This document shows, piece after piece, positions 1-6,435 of a stretch of DNA of 8,862 nt. Source of the DNA: CATZDY01 sp045599035. GTDB lineage: Bacteria > Bacillota > Desulfotomaculia > Desulfotomaculales > Desulfocucumaceae. The notes under the pieces are model-generated. The model did no database searches, was not told the origin of the DNA, and saw only the letters and a program-made list of their open reading frames with translations. The DNA lies in assembly GCA_045599035.1 (NCBI GenBank), contig JAZRVI010000012.1, forward strand, positions 1 to 8,862, written 5' to 3'. Both the position numbers and the translations under genes were made by a program. Numbering within the stretch: the first letter of the stretch is position 1; every line of letters begins with the position of its first letter.

Positions 1-1
1 T

Positions 2-366
2 GAAATGCTGGATATAGGAGGCTGTATAATTACAGCAGACGCTATGAACTGCCAGAAAGCAATAGTAAAAAAGATAGTAGAAAAGGGTGCAGATTATGCC
101 TTGAGTTTAAAAGGAAACCAGTCGATTCTATGTGCAGAGGTCAGGGAATACTTTGAAGCAGCGGAAAAACAGCCGAAAGAATATCATGATGTTACCCATA
201 TTAAAACAACTGATCAAGGGCATGGACGAATAGAAACCAGAAAATATTACATTACCACAAATGTTGATTGGTATGAAAATAAGCAGGATTGGAAAAATCT
301 TCGTTCCTTTGGCATGGTCGTTTCAAAGGCAGAACAGCAGGGAAAAACAACTGTAGCGTTACAATA
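2..366 (+). pseudogene. ISAs1-family transposase, internal fragment (truncated at both ends)
   Basis: The frame is open from the first bases of the window, so the methionine at position 5 is internal and the gene starts upstream. The fragment (about 120 residues) carries the ISAs1 signature: a hydrophobic strand ending in ITADAMNCQ, where the Asp (residue 12 counted from the Met at 5) fits the second catalytic Asp of the DDE triad. It is followed by a KGADYALSLKGNQ-like segment, then a WYEN...LRSFGMV segment. In full-length relatives the chain continues past GKTTV into an RYYISS-like motif and the last catalytic residue. Here the homology stops at about 360-366 and the frame ends at TAG, exactly where the IS481-like element begins. 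The C-terminal part, including the last DDE residue, is not found after that element. It is therefore a non-functional remnant, on the same strand as the adjacent transposase. The family call is from remembered motif similarity. Confidence 0.8.
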
Positions 367-393
367 GATGTGAGACCAGAGGGCTGGAAAAAA

Positions 394-453
394 GCGATTG
401 AGTTCGTTAAAATCAAGTTACCACACAATCCTTTAACGAAAGGACTCAATCGC
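394..453 (+). promoter_or_regulatory. Hairpin sequestering the transposase ribosome binding site
   Basis: The left arm 394-411 (GCGATTGAGTTCGTTAAA) pairs with the right arm 432-453, forming 18 base pairs interrupted by a 4-nt bulge on the right side, with a loop of about 20 nt. The right arm contains AAAGGA (439-444), the only good Shine-Dalgarno sequence for the ATG at 455, so folding would mask it. The likely role is to block translation of transposase from transcripts entering from the flanking gene, a known strategy in insertion sequences. The structure is seen in the sequence; the function is inferred. Confidence 0.6.
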
Positions 454-454
454 C

Positions 455-1411
455 ATGAATAGTATAGCACATAACAAAAGGTATTTGCCACATGAAATTA
501 CAACAAAAATTCATTCCGTAGAATTGTACAGAGAAACGAGAGACATAAGTTTTGTATGCCGCCGATACCACATCTCAAAAGCTTCGCTTATGCGGTGGAA
601 CAAGCTGTACGACGGAACAAGGGAATCGCTGGAGCCAAAATCACATCGCCCTAAAACGCCGCATCCGAACGCCCATACGGCGGAGGAACTGAAGTGGATC
701 CGGAACTATCACCGCAGGAATCCGAATATCAGCATCTGCGAACTGTACGGTAAGCTGCGGGAAGATAAAGCATATAAGAGGCATCCCGGCTCTTTGTACC
801 GTGTATTTGTCAGGCTTGGCTATCGAAAGCAGGTGGAATCCACAAAGAAAAGATCCAAACATAACGGGAAATACGATACTCCGACAGAATTGGGCGTGAA
901 ATGGCAGATGGATGTGAAATATGTACCAACAGCGTGTTATATTGGTGTAGATGATGAAAAATTTTATCAATATACAATGTTAGAAGAAGCAAGCCGAAAA
1001 CGGTTTATTTATGCATATAAGGAGAAAAGCAGTTATTCCACGGTAGATTTCTTTAAAAGAGCAATCATTTTCTTCGGCTACACACCGAGTACAATCCAAA
1101 CTGACAATGGCGGTGAGTTTACCCATACAGCCAAAACAAATCGAATCCATTTGCTGGATAAGTTCTGTAATAAGATCCATGTACACCATAAGACGATCCG
1201 CCCCAGAACACCGTGGCATAACGGCAAAGTTGAACGCAGTCATCGCAGCGATCAACAGCGATTCTACAATTACCTTAAATTTTATTCGTTTGAAGATTTA
1301 CAGATACAGATGAAGCGGTATCTGTATCGCAGCAACAACATCCCAATGTCTGTCCTTGGCTGGCTCTCGCCGAATCAGATGCAAAGAAAGCTGGCCACTG
1401 AGTTTATCTGA
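455..1411 (+). CDS. DDE transposase, IS481-like
   Basis: This 318-residue protein catalyses cut or strand transfer of the surrounding element. The N-terminal 120 residues form a basic helix-turn-helix region (SFVCRRYHISKASLMRWNK at 32-50, then a second helical block with SICELYGKLRE). An RNase H-like integrase core follows: the first Asp is in KWQMDVKYV (D153), the second in IQTDNGGEF (D217), and the Glu in PWHNGKVERSH (E260). All three acidic residues are present, so the enzyme looks intact. The D217-E260 interval is 42 residues, a little longer than the 35 typical of IS481/IS3-type cores. The start is the ATG at 455 with AAAGGA about 10 nt upstream, inside a hairpin. The TGA stop lies within the 3' inverted repeat. 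IS481 fits better than IS3 because there is a single ORF with no orfA and no frameshift signal. An IS3 orfB-like origin remains possible. Confidence 0.85.
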   Translation: MNSIAHNKRYLPHEITTKIHSVELYRETRDISFVCRRYHISKASLMRWNKLYDGTRESLEPKSHRPKTPHPNAHTAEELKWIRNYHRRNPNISICELYGKLREDKAYKRHPGSLYRVFVRLGYRKQVESTKKRSKHNGKYDTPTELGVKWQMDVKYVPTACYIGVDDEKFYQYTMLEEASRKRFIYAYKEKSSYSTVDFFKRAIIFFGYTPSTIQTDNGGEFTHTAKTNRIHLLDKFCNKIHVHHKTIRPRTPWHNGKVERSHRSDQQRFYNYLKFYSFEDLQIQMKRYLYRSNNIPMSVLGWLSPNQMQRKLATEFI

Positions 1412-1452
1412 CTTTGTTCGGGGCTTCGTTCCTCTCTGCGTCAGATAAACTC
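1400..1452 (+). repeat. Perfect 13-bp inverted repeat across the transposase stop codon
   Basis: GAGTTTATCTGAC (1400-1412) and GTCAGATAAACTC (1440-1452) are exact reverse complements separated by 27 nt. The left arm covers the last codons and the TGA stop of the transposase. No U-tract follows, so it is not a classical intrinsic terminator. It could stabilise the mRNA, stop antisense transcription entering the element, or be a subterminal transposase-binding structure. Confidence 0.75.
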
Positions 1453-1467
1453 GTACTACCTCACATC

Positions 1468-1544
1468 ATTGACTAATGAACAAAAATCAAAAAAATCAAA
1501 AAAAAACTAATGTTTACATTTTCCCTATTAATTTACTTTAAAGC
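1468..1544. other. A-rich spacer between the insertion sequence and the transporter gene
   Basis: This short stretch has long A runs and AATCAAAA repeats. I see no gene, no hairpin terminator for the reverse-strand transporter that ends at 1545, and no continuation of the ISAs1 transposase. It is probably the scar of earlier insertions or deletions. Confidence 0.5.
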
Positions 1545-2492
1545 TTAATGGGCTGGGGGAATTTTGCGTTCCACCAGCAAAAAATGAAGCAGGGCTTGCA
1601 AATATCGAAGCAAAGTAAAGCTGACCAGCAAGACTGCCACTCCAGCCTGAAAGTAAAACCAGATTTGCAGCGTTTTGCCCCAGGCTGCCGTTGTACCCAA
1701 ATATTGCACCAGACTATTTGAAGCCATAGCACTAATTACAAAAGGAAAGGTCAAGGCTGCATAACTGGGATAAAAGACTTTGGGTTTAATCAGAAAAACC
1801 ACCCGGCTTAAAATTATTAAGTAAGACAGCAAAGAAACAACGGCCAAAGCTGCCACCAATCCAGCCAGCGGATCCACTCCTTCCCCGGTCTTAAGCTGCA
1901 AATAGGCAGCCAAACACAGATTGGGCGGAGCGGTCAAAATACAAACCAACGGCCTCTGGACTTCCGGCATAGCAGAATAACGCCAATAGCGATAAGCCAC
2001 CGGCCCAATCAGTCCCAAATAAAGCGGCAGAGACAGCCACCAAAAAACCTCGCCCAAAGTATAGGCTTGATAAGCTGGAGCAGTCAGGCTGGCTACCACC
2101 AAACCAATATAAACGATAAAGTAACTGCCGTGCAAATCGGCTATTTTTTGCTTGGGCATAAATTTCCAGCTAAAATAAAACATCAAAACTATATGCAGGA
2201 TAATTCCCAAAGACCACAGCCCCAGCCGAAAATTCCACCAGGATTCCGGCAAATAAATACTGAACAGCATTAAGGTTAGATTAAAAGTTCCCATAATACT
2301 GGTGCTGACCGGATTTTGCAGCTCCTGTTTAAAGGAAGGGAAAAAAAGCACCAGCTTGGCCAACAGCAAACCCAAAAAAGCAGCCACCAAAAATCCCATA
2401 TAAGCTTGAATTCCCAGCAAATTGCCCAGCGAAGTACAACCCAGCATAACTCCGGACAGGGCAAAGGGAGTTTCTTTGAGAAAATATCGCAT
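1545..2492 (-). CDS. TDT-family transporter (TehA / C4-dicarboxylate / SLAC1-like)
   Basis: This 315-residue integral membrane protein has about ten hydrophobic segments (roughly residues 10-26, 33-51, 65-81, 89-108, 122-140, 150-168, 181-199, 207-235, 243-262 and 277-305), the usual number and length for the tellurite-resistance/dicarboxylate transporter family. Family-like landmarks are the opening PFALSGVMLGCTSLGNLL helix, IMGTFNLTLMLF at about 66-77, and a C-terminal YPSYAALTFPFVISAMA segment resembling the Phe-rich helix of TehA-like channels. Members move small anions such as malate, sulfite or chloride across the cytoplasmic membrane; the substrate cannot be told from sequence. The start is the ATG at 2492, preceded by a strong GGGAGGG ribosome binding site (2499-2505). 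It stands alone and is divergent from comF. A weak possible promoter (TTGATT, 17 nt, TATGCT) lies about 110-140 nt upstream and is not decisive. Some clostridial relatives are misannotated as exfoliative toxins. Confidence 0.8.
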   Translation of the reverse strand: MRYFLKETPFALSGVMLGCTSLGNLLGIQAYMGFLVAAFLGLLLAKLVLFFPSFKQELQNPVSTSIMGTFNLTLMLFSIYLPESWWNFRLGLWSLGIILHIVLMFYFSWKFMPKQKIADLHGSYFIVYIGLVVASLTAPAYQAYTLGEVFWWLSLPLYLGLIGPVAYRYWRYSAMPEVQRPLVCILTAPPNLCLAAYLQLKTGEGVDPLAGLVAALAVVSLLSYLIILSRVVFLIKPKVFYPSYAALTFPFVISAMASNSLVQYLGTTAAWGKTLQIWFYFQAGVAVLLVSFTLLRYLQALLHFLLVERKIPPAH

Positions 2493-2649
2493 CTGTTTCC
2501 CTCCCTGAAACTAATTATCATTCGGTTGTTTAATGAGAACGATATCCTGTAATTTTATGGCTTTCCCTAAGGGAAGAGGTATTATTATTTTTTACCTTAG
2601 CATATCTGACCCCAGCTTGTAAATCAAAATAAAGGGGGAATTTGGACTT

Positions 2650-2748
2650 ATGTCGAAAAGAATTGGAGCTTGGAGGCAATACTCACTAATAGATGCAATT
2701 CGTCCCATCACCCATAGAAGTAGAAGACTTCTTGCTGAAAAGAGTTAA
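2650..2748 (+). CDS. Possible 32-residue basic leader peptide upstream of comF
   Basis: An ATG at 2650 is preceded by AAAGGGGG (2631-2638) at a spacing of about 11 nt, a better ribosome binding site than that of the annotated comF ATG. The encoded peptide is Arg/Lys-rich (starts MSKRIGAWRQYSL, ends RRLLAEKS) and stops at TAA 2746-2748, 25 nt before the alternative comF TTG start at 2774. It is in a different frame from comF. It could be a translated leader coupled to comF, or chance. I recognise no homologue. Confidence 0.2.
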   Translation: MSKRIGAWRQYSLIDAIRPITHRSRRLLAEKS

Positions 2749-3505
2749 AGCTAGTAAGAAAGGCAGGATTATTTTGTTCAAGTATCTCAAACAATTTTCG
2801 GAGGGCTTGACGGAATTGGTTTTTCCGGAAATTGACCGTTGTTTATTTTGTGAAACTCCCAATCGGCAGCAGGAAATTTGTGCTGCCTGTCAAAAAGAAA
2901 TTGAGGCTTATGCCAGTTGGCCTCATTGTCAGCACTGCGGACGCTTTTTTTCCGCTGGTCAAACTGGTATAATCTGTGAGGAATGCCGAAAGAATCCGGG
3001 CAGTCTGGAGCAGATTCGTTCGGTTCTGCCCTATCAGGACTTGGCCAGGCAAATTGTGAATAATCTGAAATATCGGCAGAATCGGCGGCTGGTGGAACCT
3101 ATGGCTGACTATTTGAGCCGGATTATTCAGCCGGAAAGCTCTCATTTTCAAATGATTATTCCGGTTCCCATGTTTGCCGGGAAATTAAAAAAGCGGGGCT
3201 TCAATCAAGCGGCTTTATTAGCCGAAGCAGTATCAGCCAGATTAGGCTTGCCCTGGAATGAAGGCTTAAAGAAATTGCGGGATACTCATTCGCAGGCCGG
3301 ATTGGGCAAACAGGAACGCCTTTCCAATTTGCAAGGCAGTCTGAGCGTTGAGAGCTTGCTTGAGTTAGCGGGCTGCAATGTTTTGCTGATCGATGATGTT
3401 TTGACCACCGGCAGCACTCTGGAAGCTTGCAGTCAGGTTTTGCAGCAAAATGGGGCGGCCGAAGTCTGGGGTCTGGTGTTTGCCAGCAGTCTGACTGAAG
3501 GCTGA
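2693..3505 (+). CDS. comF: ComF-family phosphoribosyltransferase-like protein
   Basis: This is a ComFC/GntX-type protein, related to amidophosphoribosyltransferases. In transformable bacteria it is needed for handling incoming single-stranded DNA. An N-terminal zinc-ribbon region has four CxxC pairs (C50/C53, C63/C66, C79/C82, C95/C98 in this numbering). The PRTase fold follows, with the IIPVPM strand (155-160), the RGFNQA motif (168-173), the R..THSQAGLGKQERL segment (about 196-210) and the PRPP-binding loop LLIDDVLTTGST (231-242). All family landmarks are intact. The longest reading is from ATG 2693, giving 270 residues, but its ribosome binding site (TGGAGG, 2671-2676) is 16 nt away. TTG 2774, with AGGCAGGA just upstream, would give about 243 residues, closer to the usual family length, and starts right before the family homology. 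I consider the TTG start at least as likely. No other competence gene is adjacent. Confidence 0.88.
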   Translation: MQFVPSPIEVEDFLLKRVKASKKGRIILFKYLKQFSEGLTELVFPEIDRCLFCETPNRQQEICAACQKEIEAYASWPHCQHCGRFFSAGQTGIICEECRKNPGSLEQIRSVLPYQDLARQIVNNLKYRQNRRLVEPMADYLSRIIQPESSHFQMIIPVPMFAGKLKKRGFNQAALLAEAVSARLGLPWNEGLKKLRDTHSQAGLGKQERLSNLQGSLSVESLLELAGCNVLLIDDVLTTGSTLEACSQVLQQNGAAEVWGLVFASSLTEG

Positions 3506-3512
3506 GGAATGC

Positions 3513-4553
3513 TCAATTCAAGGGCAAATCCCGTTTGGTCGGCGGAGCTGTGGTCATCAGTCCGTCCAGATAGTCCCGAAGCTTTTTTAAAGCCCAGGCC
3601 AAAAGAGTGGCCAAAAGAAGGGCAGCCAAATTTAAAAACACCTTATTTCCGGAGGCCCAAAACGCATCTATTCCAGTCAGCAATTTTTCATGCACCAAAT
3701 ATAATTCCAAAGTTATGCCGCCATAAAAGGCCAGGAATTTTTTCAGGAAATTCTGCTGGTTTAGACAGGCCAAAAGCCAGCTTAACAGCCAGGTCAGACC
3801 CAAACTCATAGGGGCATAAAGATAGCGGTGCAAGCTGACCTGACCATAGGTCAGCTCAAAGGCCAGATAGCCGCCCAGCAGCAGCCCCAGGGCTGCCATA
3901 TTCAGCCATAGAGCCGGAAATTCCCAGCCTTTTTTGATCAGGGGAGCCAAAGCTGCTCCCGCCAAAAAAATAGGAATTCGTCCCAAAAAAACTTCAATAT
4001 GGGCATAGGTAGTGGGAAAAACCAGATAAAGCCCGATGCTTCCACCCAGTACCAAAGCTAATAAACCCATAAAACCTTTCCAAGTATAACGATTAAATAA
4101 GTGGTAGATTAACGGATAAACCAGATACAATACCAAAATTGCAGCGATAAACCATTCCCGGCGATAACCGTTCAGCCAAAAGCTCAGGGTGGACAAATCC
4201 AGACCCAACTGTACCCAATCCCCTTTTTGCCCAATATCCAGATAAAGATAAAAGGGCAGGCAAACCAGAAAGTAGGAAATCAAAATTCTGGAAGCCCTTT
4301 TGCGATAAAAATTTCGGGGACTGGAATCCTTGCTCAGGGAATAGTACAAGCCCAGACCAGAGAGAAACAGGAAAATATCCACTCCCATATTGCCCAGATT
4401 TTTCAAAATATGAATCACAGGAGCGGTAACCGACAGGCTGGAATGGAAAAACGCAATCCACAAAATAGCCAACCCAAATAAAAATTCCCTTTCTTGACTG
4501 ATTAAATTTAAGCTGAGTTTTTTTTCTAAAAATTTAAAATTCATTTTCTTCAA
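3513..4553 (-). CDS. Acyltransferase 3 family membrane protein
   Basis: This 346-residue polytopic membrane protein (about ten segments) transfers acyl groups, commonly acetyl, to extracytoplasmic sugars or cell-wall polymers. Family marks are the first membrane helix with its catalytic-type His (REFLFGLAILWIAFFHSS, H37), the GVDIFLFLSGLGLYYS segment (57-72), and the FYRKRASRIL basic motif at 82-91, followed by a YFLVCLPFYLYL helix. The N-terminal stretch before residue 20 is short and basic, so the protein has no extra domain. The longest frame starts at TTG 4553. ATG 4544, three codons downstream, is equally credible, and neither has a strong ribosome binding site. The gene converges on comF with only 7 bp between stop codons and no obvious terminator there. 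A good promoter (4614-4642, minus strand) drives it, divergent from the hemerythrin promoter. The substrate is unknown. Confidence 0.82.
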   Translation of the reverse strand: MKKMNFKFLEKKLSLNLISQEREFLFGLAILWIAFFHSSLSVTAPVIHILKNLGNMGVDIFLFLSGLGLYYSLSKDSSPRNFYRKRASRILISYFLVCLPFYLYLDIGQKGDWVQLGLDLSTLSFWLNGYRREWFIAAILVLYLVYPLIYHLFNRYTWKGFMGLLALVLGGSIGLYLVFPTTYAHIEVFLGRIPIFLAGAALAPLIKKGWEFPALWLNMAALGLLLGGYLAFELTYGQVSLHRYLYAPMSLGLTWLLSWLLACLNQQNFLKKFLAFYGGITLELYLVHEKLLTGIDAFWASGNKVFLNLAALLLATLLAWALKKLRDYLDGLMTTAPPTKRDLPLN

Positions 4554-4613
4554 TTAAGCCGCTTCTAAACCGCTTCAAAAATCCGTTTCTTATTGGAAAA
4601 ACACTTTATTTTT

Positions 4614-4642
4614 ATTCTAAGCCAAGCTTCCTGGGATGTCAA
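4614..4642 (-). promoter_or_regulatory. Sigma-A-type promoter for the acyltransferase gene
   Basis: On the minus strand, TTGACA (4637-4642) is separated by exactly 17 nt from TAGAAT (4614-4619). The -35 is a perfect consensus and the -10 matches 5 of 6. Transcription would start near 4607 and give a leader of about 55-60 nt. Confidence 0.65.
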
Positions 4643-4667
4643 ATATGATATCTTTTCAAAAAATATC

Positions 4668-4695
4668 TTGACAAATATAAACTTAGATCTATAAT
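4668..4695 (+). promoter_or_regulatory. Sigma-A-type promoter for the hemerythrin-rubredoxin operon
   Basis: A consensus TTGACA (4668-4673) and a consensus TATAAT (4690-4695) are separated by 16 nt, with ATG 38 nt downstream of the -10 box. This is a near-perfect housekeeping promoter. Its -35 is only 25 bp from the -35 of the divergent acyltransferase promoter. The interval holds an AT-rich GATAT...ATATC inverted repeat (4647-4667) that could bind a shared regulator, but the arms are too short to be confident. Confidence 0.75.
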
Positions 4696-4732
4696 AAAAT
4701 TAGAATCAAATTAATTTGGAGGTTTTTTTATT

Positions 4733-5140
4733 ATGAGTTATTCTTGGGATCAAGCCTGGAACACCGGACATGAATTGGTTGATGCTGAACATCAGGCTTT
4801 GGTCGTAATTATCAACGATCTAAGCGAAATTTGCAATAATAATCCGAACCAGGAAAGCATCAGTGCCAAATTAAATGAACTGGCCGAACATACCGTTACT
4901 CACTTTGGTGATGAAGAAAAGATTATGTTGGAATACTCCTATCCTCAATATGAAGTTCACAAAAAGCAACATGATAATTTTGTGGCTACTGCCCTGCAAA
5001 TTATCAATGAATATCAGACCAATCATTCCGTCCCGGATTTATTGCAAGCTGTGGATCAAACCATTGTTACTTGGTTGGTTAAACACATGAAGGGTTCTGA
5101 CAAGCATTTTACCGGCTATGTATTAGCCCAAAAAGCCTAA
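4733..5140 (+). CDS. Bacteriohemerythrin
   Basis: This 135-residue cytoplasmic diiron O2-binding protein fills the whole four-helix hemerythrin domain. All seven expected iron ligands are visible: H20 (in VDAEHQ), H57 and E61 (HFGDEE), H76 and H80 (HKKQH), H118 and D123 (HMKGSD). The Trp-rich N-terminus (YSWDQAW...GHELVDAEH) is typical of bacterial single-domain forms. No signal peptide or fused sensory domain is present, so a soluble O2 carrier, scavenger or iron-storage role is likely. The start is the ATG at 4733 with GGAGG at 4718-4722. It is the first gene of a two-gene unit with rubredoxin, 14 nt downstream. In an anaerobe, this pairing suggests oxygen delivery to, or protection through, rubredoxin-linked reductases; that link is inference. 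Confidence 0.95.
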   Translation: MSYSWDQAWNTGHELVDAEHQALVVIINDLSEICNNNPNQESISAKLNELAEHTVTHFGDEEKIMLEYSYPQYEVHKKQHDNFVATALQIINEYQTNHSVPDLLQAVDQTIVTWLVKHMKGSDKHFTGYVLAQKA

Positions 5141-5154
5141 CAGGAGGTTGGATC

Positions 5155-5343
5155 GTGGAAAAATGGGTTTGTGAATTATGCGGCTATGTTTATGATCCGG
5201 CATTAGGCTGCGAAGATATTCCACCCGGAACCGCCTTTGAAGATCTGCCGGATGATTGGGAATGTCCGGAATGTCTGGCGGCCAAGGATCGTTTTGTCCC
5301 GGAAGCTCAAGCTGCTTCCATGAAAAAAATGCCCAAAGCTTAA
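5155..5343 (+). CDS. Rubredoxin
   Basis: This 62-residue one-iron electron carrier has the two Cys knuckles C6-x2-C9-G (CELCGYVYD) and C37-P-E-C40. The aromatic and acidic core is also present (W4, Y11, Y13, PPGTAFEDLPDDWECPEC). The N-terminal 50 residues equal a standard rubredoxin; the last ten or so (AQAASMKKMPKA) are an extra tail. The residue after the second knuckle is Leu (CPECL) instead of the usual Gly. The start is GTG 5155 with AGGAGG at 5142-5147, 14 nt after the hemerythrin stop, so the two genes are co-transcribed. Likely partners are NADH:rubredoxin oxidoreductase, rubrerythrin or flavodiiron proteins elsewhere in the genome. The operon ends at the hairpin at 5355-5376. Confidence 0.95.
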   Translation: MEKWVCELCGYVYDPALGCEDIPPGTAFEDLPDDWECPECLAAKDRFVPEAQAASMKKMPKA

Positions 5344-5354
5344 AGGTGAATATT

Positions 5355-5380
5355 CCCCCACTTCTATAAGTGGGGGCTTT
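5355..5380 (+). terminator. Rho-independent terminator of the hemerythrin-rubredoxin operon
   Basis: The perfect 9-bp stem CCCCCACTT / AAGTGGGGG (5355-5363 and 5368-5376) has a CTAT tetraloop and is followed by CTTTTCATT. It lies 11 nt after the rubredoxin stop codon. The stem is strong and the U-tract is modest. Confidence 0.8.
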
Positions 5381-5464
5381 TCATTGTTCTGGGAATTTCT
5401 TTTGAATCCCGTTTTCATTCAAACAAAACTATATAGATTTTACACATCAGCCAGCAAAATTAAT

Positions 5465-6316
5465 TTAGAAATAAGGCGACCGGGGCAGCCCCAGACGATA
5501 CTTGCCCCGGGTTTCCACACCGCCCACTCCGGCCAGACCGGTTACTGTCCCGGCCAGCAGTTCCGGCAGAGCCACGGCCTGAGAAATAGAGGTAAAGGCT
5601 ACTTTTTCCATCACAAAAACCGGATCATAAGCATGAATCAAGACCCTTTGAGGTGAGCTGGCAAAATTGGCTCCAGCTTGCAGCAGGCTTTCATAATGGG
5701 ATTGACAGGCTCCAGCAAAGATAACCAAACTGTCCAGATTTTTTTCATATTGTCGGGCAGCCTGTACCGCCGATACAAAAGCAGCCGAATTATGATAGTT
5801 TTCCACCTTGCGTAGATCTCCGGCCTTGCGAATCAGACCATCATGCCCGGTCAAGACCAGCATTTCCGGCTGATGCCGTTTTAACAGTTCAGGCAGCCTT
5901 TGACTTTGCTGGCTTTCCTCCACATGATAGCCGCAGCAGGGAATCCCCAGCTGTCGATAAACAGTCAGACATAAATCCAAATATTCCGGATCGCCGTCCA
6001 AATGCAGCAAAAAACCCACCCGGCCAAAGCTCTCCTCCGTTGATTCTCCCCGCAAGCCAGGAAGCTGGCGGCGACGAAAAAGCTTTTTTTCCTGCTCCAA
6101 AGTCCTTTGAGCCAAATCAAGCAGATAACAGCTCAACTGTTCCGCCTTAATTTTGACCAGATCCTCCCAAATAGCGGTGGCCTGCAACCGATAATCCAAA
6201 CCCTTGAGTCTGGCCCAAATTTTCCCCTGTTTCCGAAAGCAGCCGCAAATACGGAAAAAAATATCACAGCCATAAGAACGCCTGCCCACCACATCACCTA
6301 CCGCTAAACCGGCCAC
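5465..6316 (-). CDS. yabG: Sporulation-specific protease YabG
   Basis: This cysteine protease of the mother cell processes spore coat and cortex-associated proteins late in sporulation. It reads as 283 residues from GTG 6316, chosen because GGAGG (6325-6329) sits 8 nt upstream and the family homology begins at once (AGLAVGDVVGRRSYGCDIFFR). The longer TTG start at 6358 has no ribosome binding site. Conserved blocks are the LKGLDYRLQA strand, VGFLLHLDGDPEYLDLCLTV, LVLTGHDGL with the proposed catalytic His (H158), LVIFAGACQSHYESLLQAGA with the proposed catalytic Cys (C204), NFASSPQRVLIHAYDPVFV, and the C-terminal GVETRGKYRLGLP. Length and order match B. subtilis YabG (290 residues). It marks the host as an endospore former. 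Expression would be expected from a late mother-cell sigma factor, but I found no convincing sigma-K box. It is divergent from the hydrogenase gene. Confidence 0.95.
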   Translation of the reverse strand: MAGLAVGDVVGRRSYGCDIFFRICGCFRKQGKIWARLKGLDYRLQATAIWEDLVKIKAEQLSCYLLDLAQRTLEQEKKLFRRRQLPGLRGESTEESFGRVGFLLHLDGDPEYLDLCLTVYRQLGIPCCGYHVEESQQSQRLPELLKRHQPEMLVLTGHDGLIRKAGDLRKVENYHNSAAFVSAVQAARQYEKNLDSLVIFAGACQSHYESLLQAGANFASSPQRVLIHAYDPVFVMEKVAFTSISQAVALPELLAGTVTGLAGVGGVETRGKYRLGLPRSPYF

Positions 6317-6435
6317 TTTTTCCACCTCCAATATTTCAGTATATAGAGATAAGATCAAAAAAGTGTTTTGCCTCTCTATTTTCGGTATGAATTAAGGCAA
6401 ATTCGGCCAAACTGATTAAAAAAGGAGGCAGGCAG

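Larger units (their letters stand above)
367..1467 (+). mobile_element. IS481-like insertion sequence, apparently intact, about 1.1 kb
   Basis: The boundaries are set by an 8-bp terminal inverted repeat: GATGTGAG at 367-374 and CTCACATC at 1460-1467. If the element starts at the usual TGT, the ends are 369 and 1465. Between them lies a single transposase gene, an RBS-occluding hairpin on the 5' side and a perfect 13-bp inverted repeat on the 3' side. The left end sits at the point where ISAs1 transposase homology is lost, which supports the boundary independently. No convincing target-site duplication is visible: the left flank ends in acaata or ataga and the right flank begins attgac or tcatt. 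The element may have lost its original flank by deletion or recombination. The family assignment rests on the transposase. Confidence 0.7.

Noticed and set aside
641..1313. Several antisense and out-of-frame ORFs of 60-110 codons within the transposase
   Set aside because: They overlap an intact gene with clear DDE motifs and have no protein-like signatures or ribosome binding sites.
1480..1507. AATCAAAA-type repeats in the spacer as a CRISPR or iteron array
   Set aside because: The repeats are short, A-rich and irregular, with no spacer structure.
2510..2545. Fur-box-like AT-rich symmetry (TATCATTC...GAACGATA) upstream of the transporter gene
   Set aside because: By eye only about 11 of 19 positions match the Fur consensus and the arms match imperfectly, which is too weak to call an iron-regulated operator.
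2563..2575. TTCCCTAAGGGAA small palindrome between the transporter gene and comF
   Set aside because: It has only 6-bp arms, with no gene ending upstream of it on either strand and no consistent terminator geometry.
5355..5376. The CCCCCACTT hairpin as an IS200/IS605 end rather than a terminator
   Set aside because: It directly follows the rubredoxin stop codon with a short U-rich tail, and no transposase or TnpB gene is nearby.
6374..6392. CATACCGAA on the minus strand as a sigma-K -10 box for yabG
   Set aside because: The last position pair does not fit CATANNNTA and there is no AC at the -35 distance.
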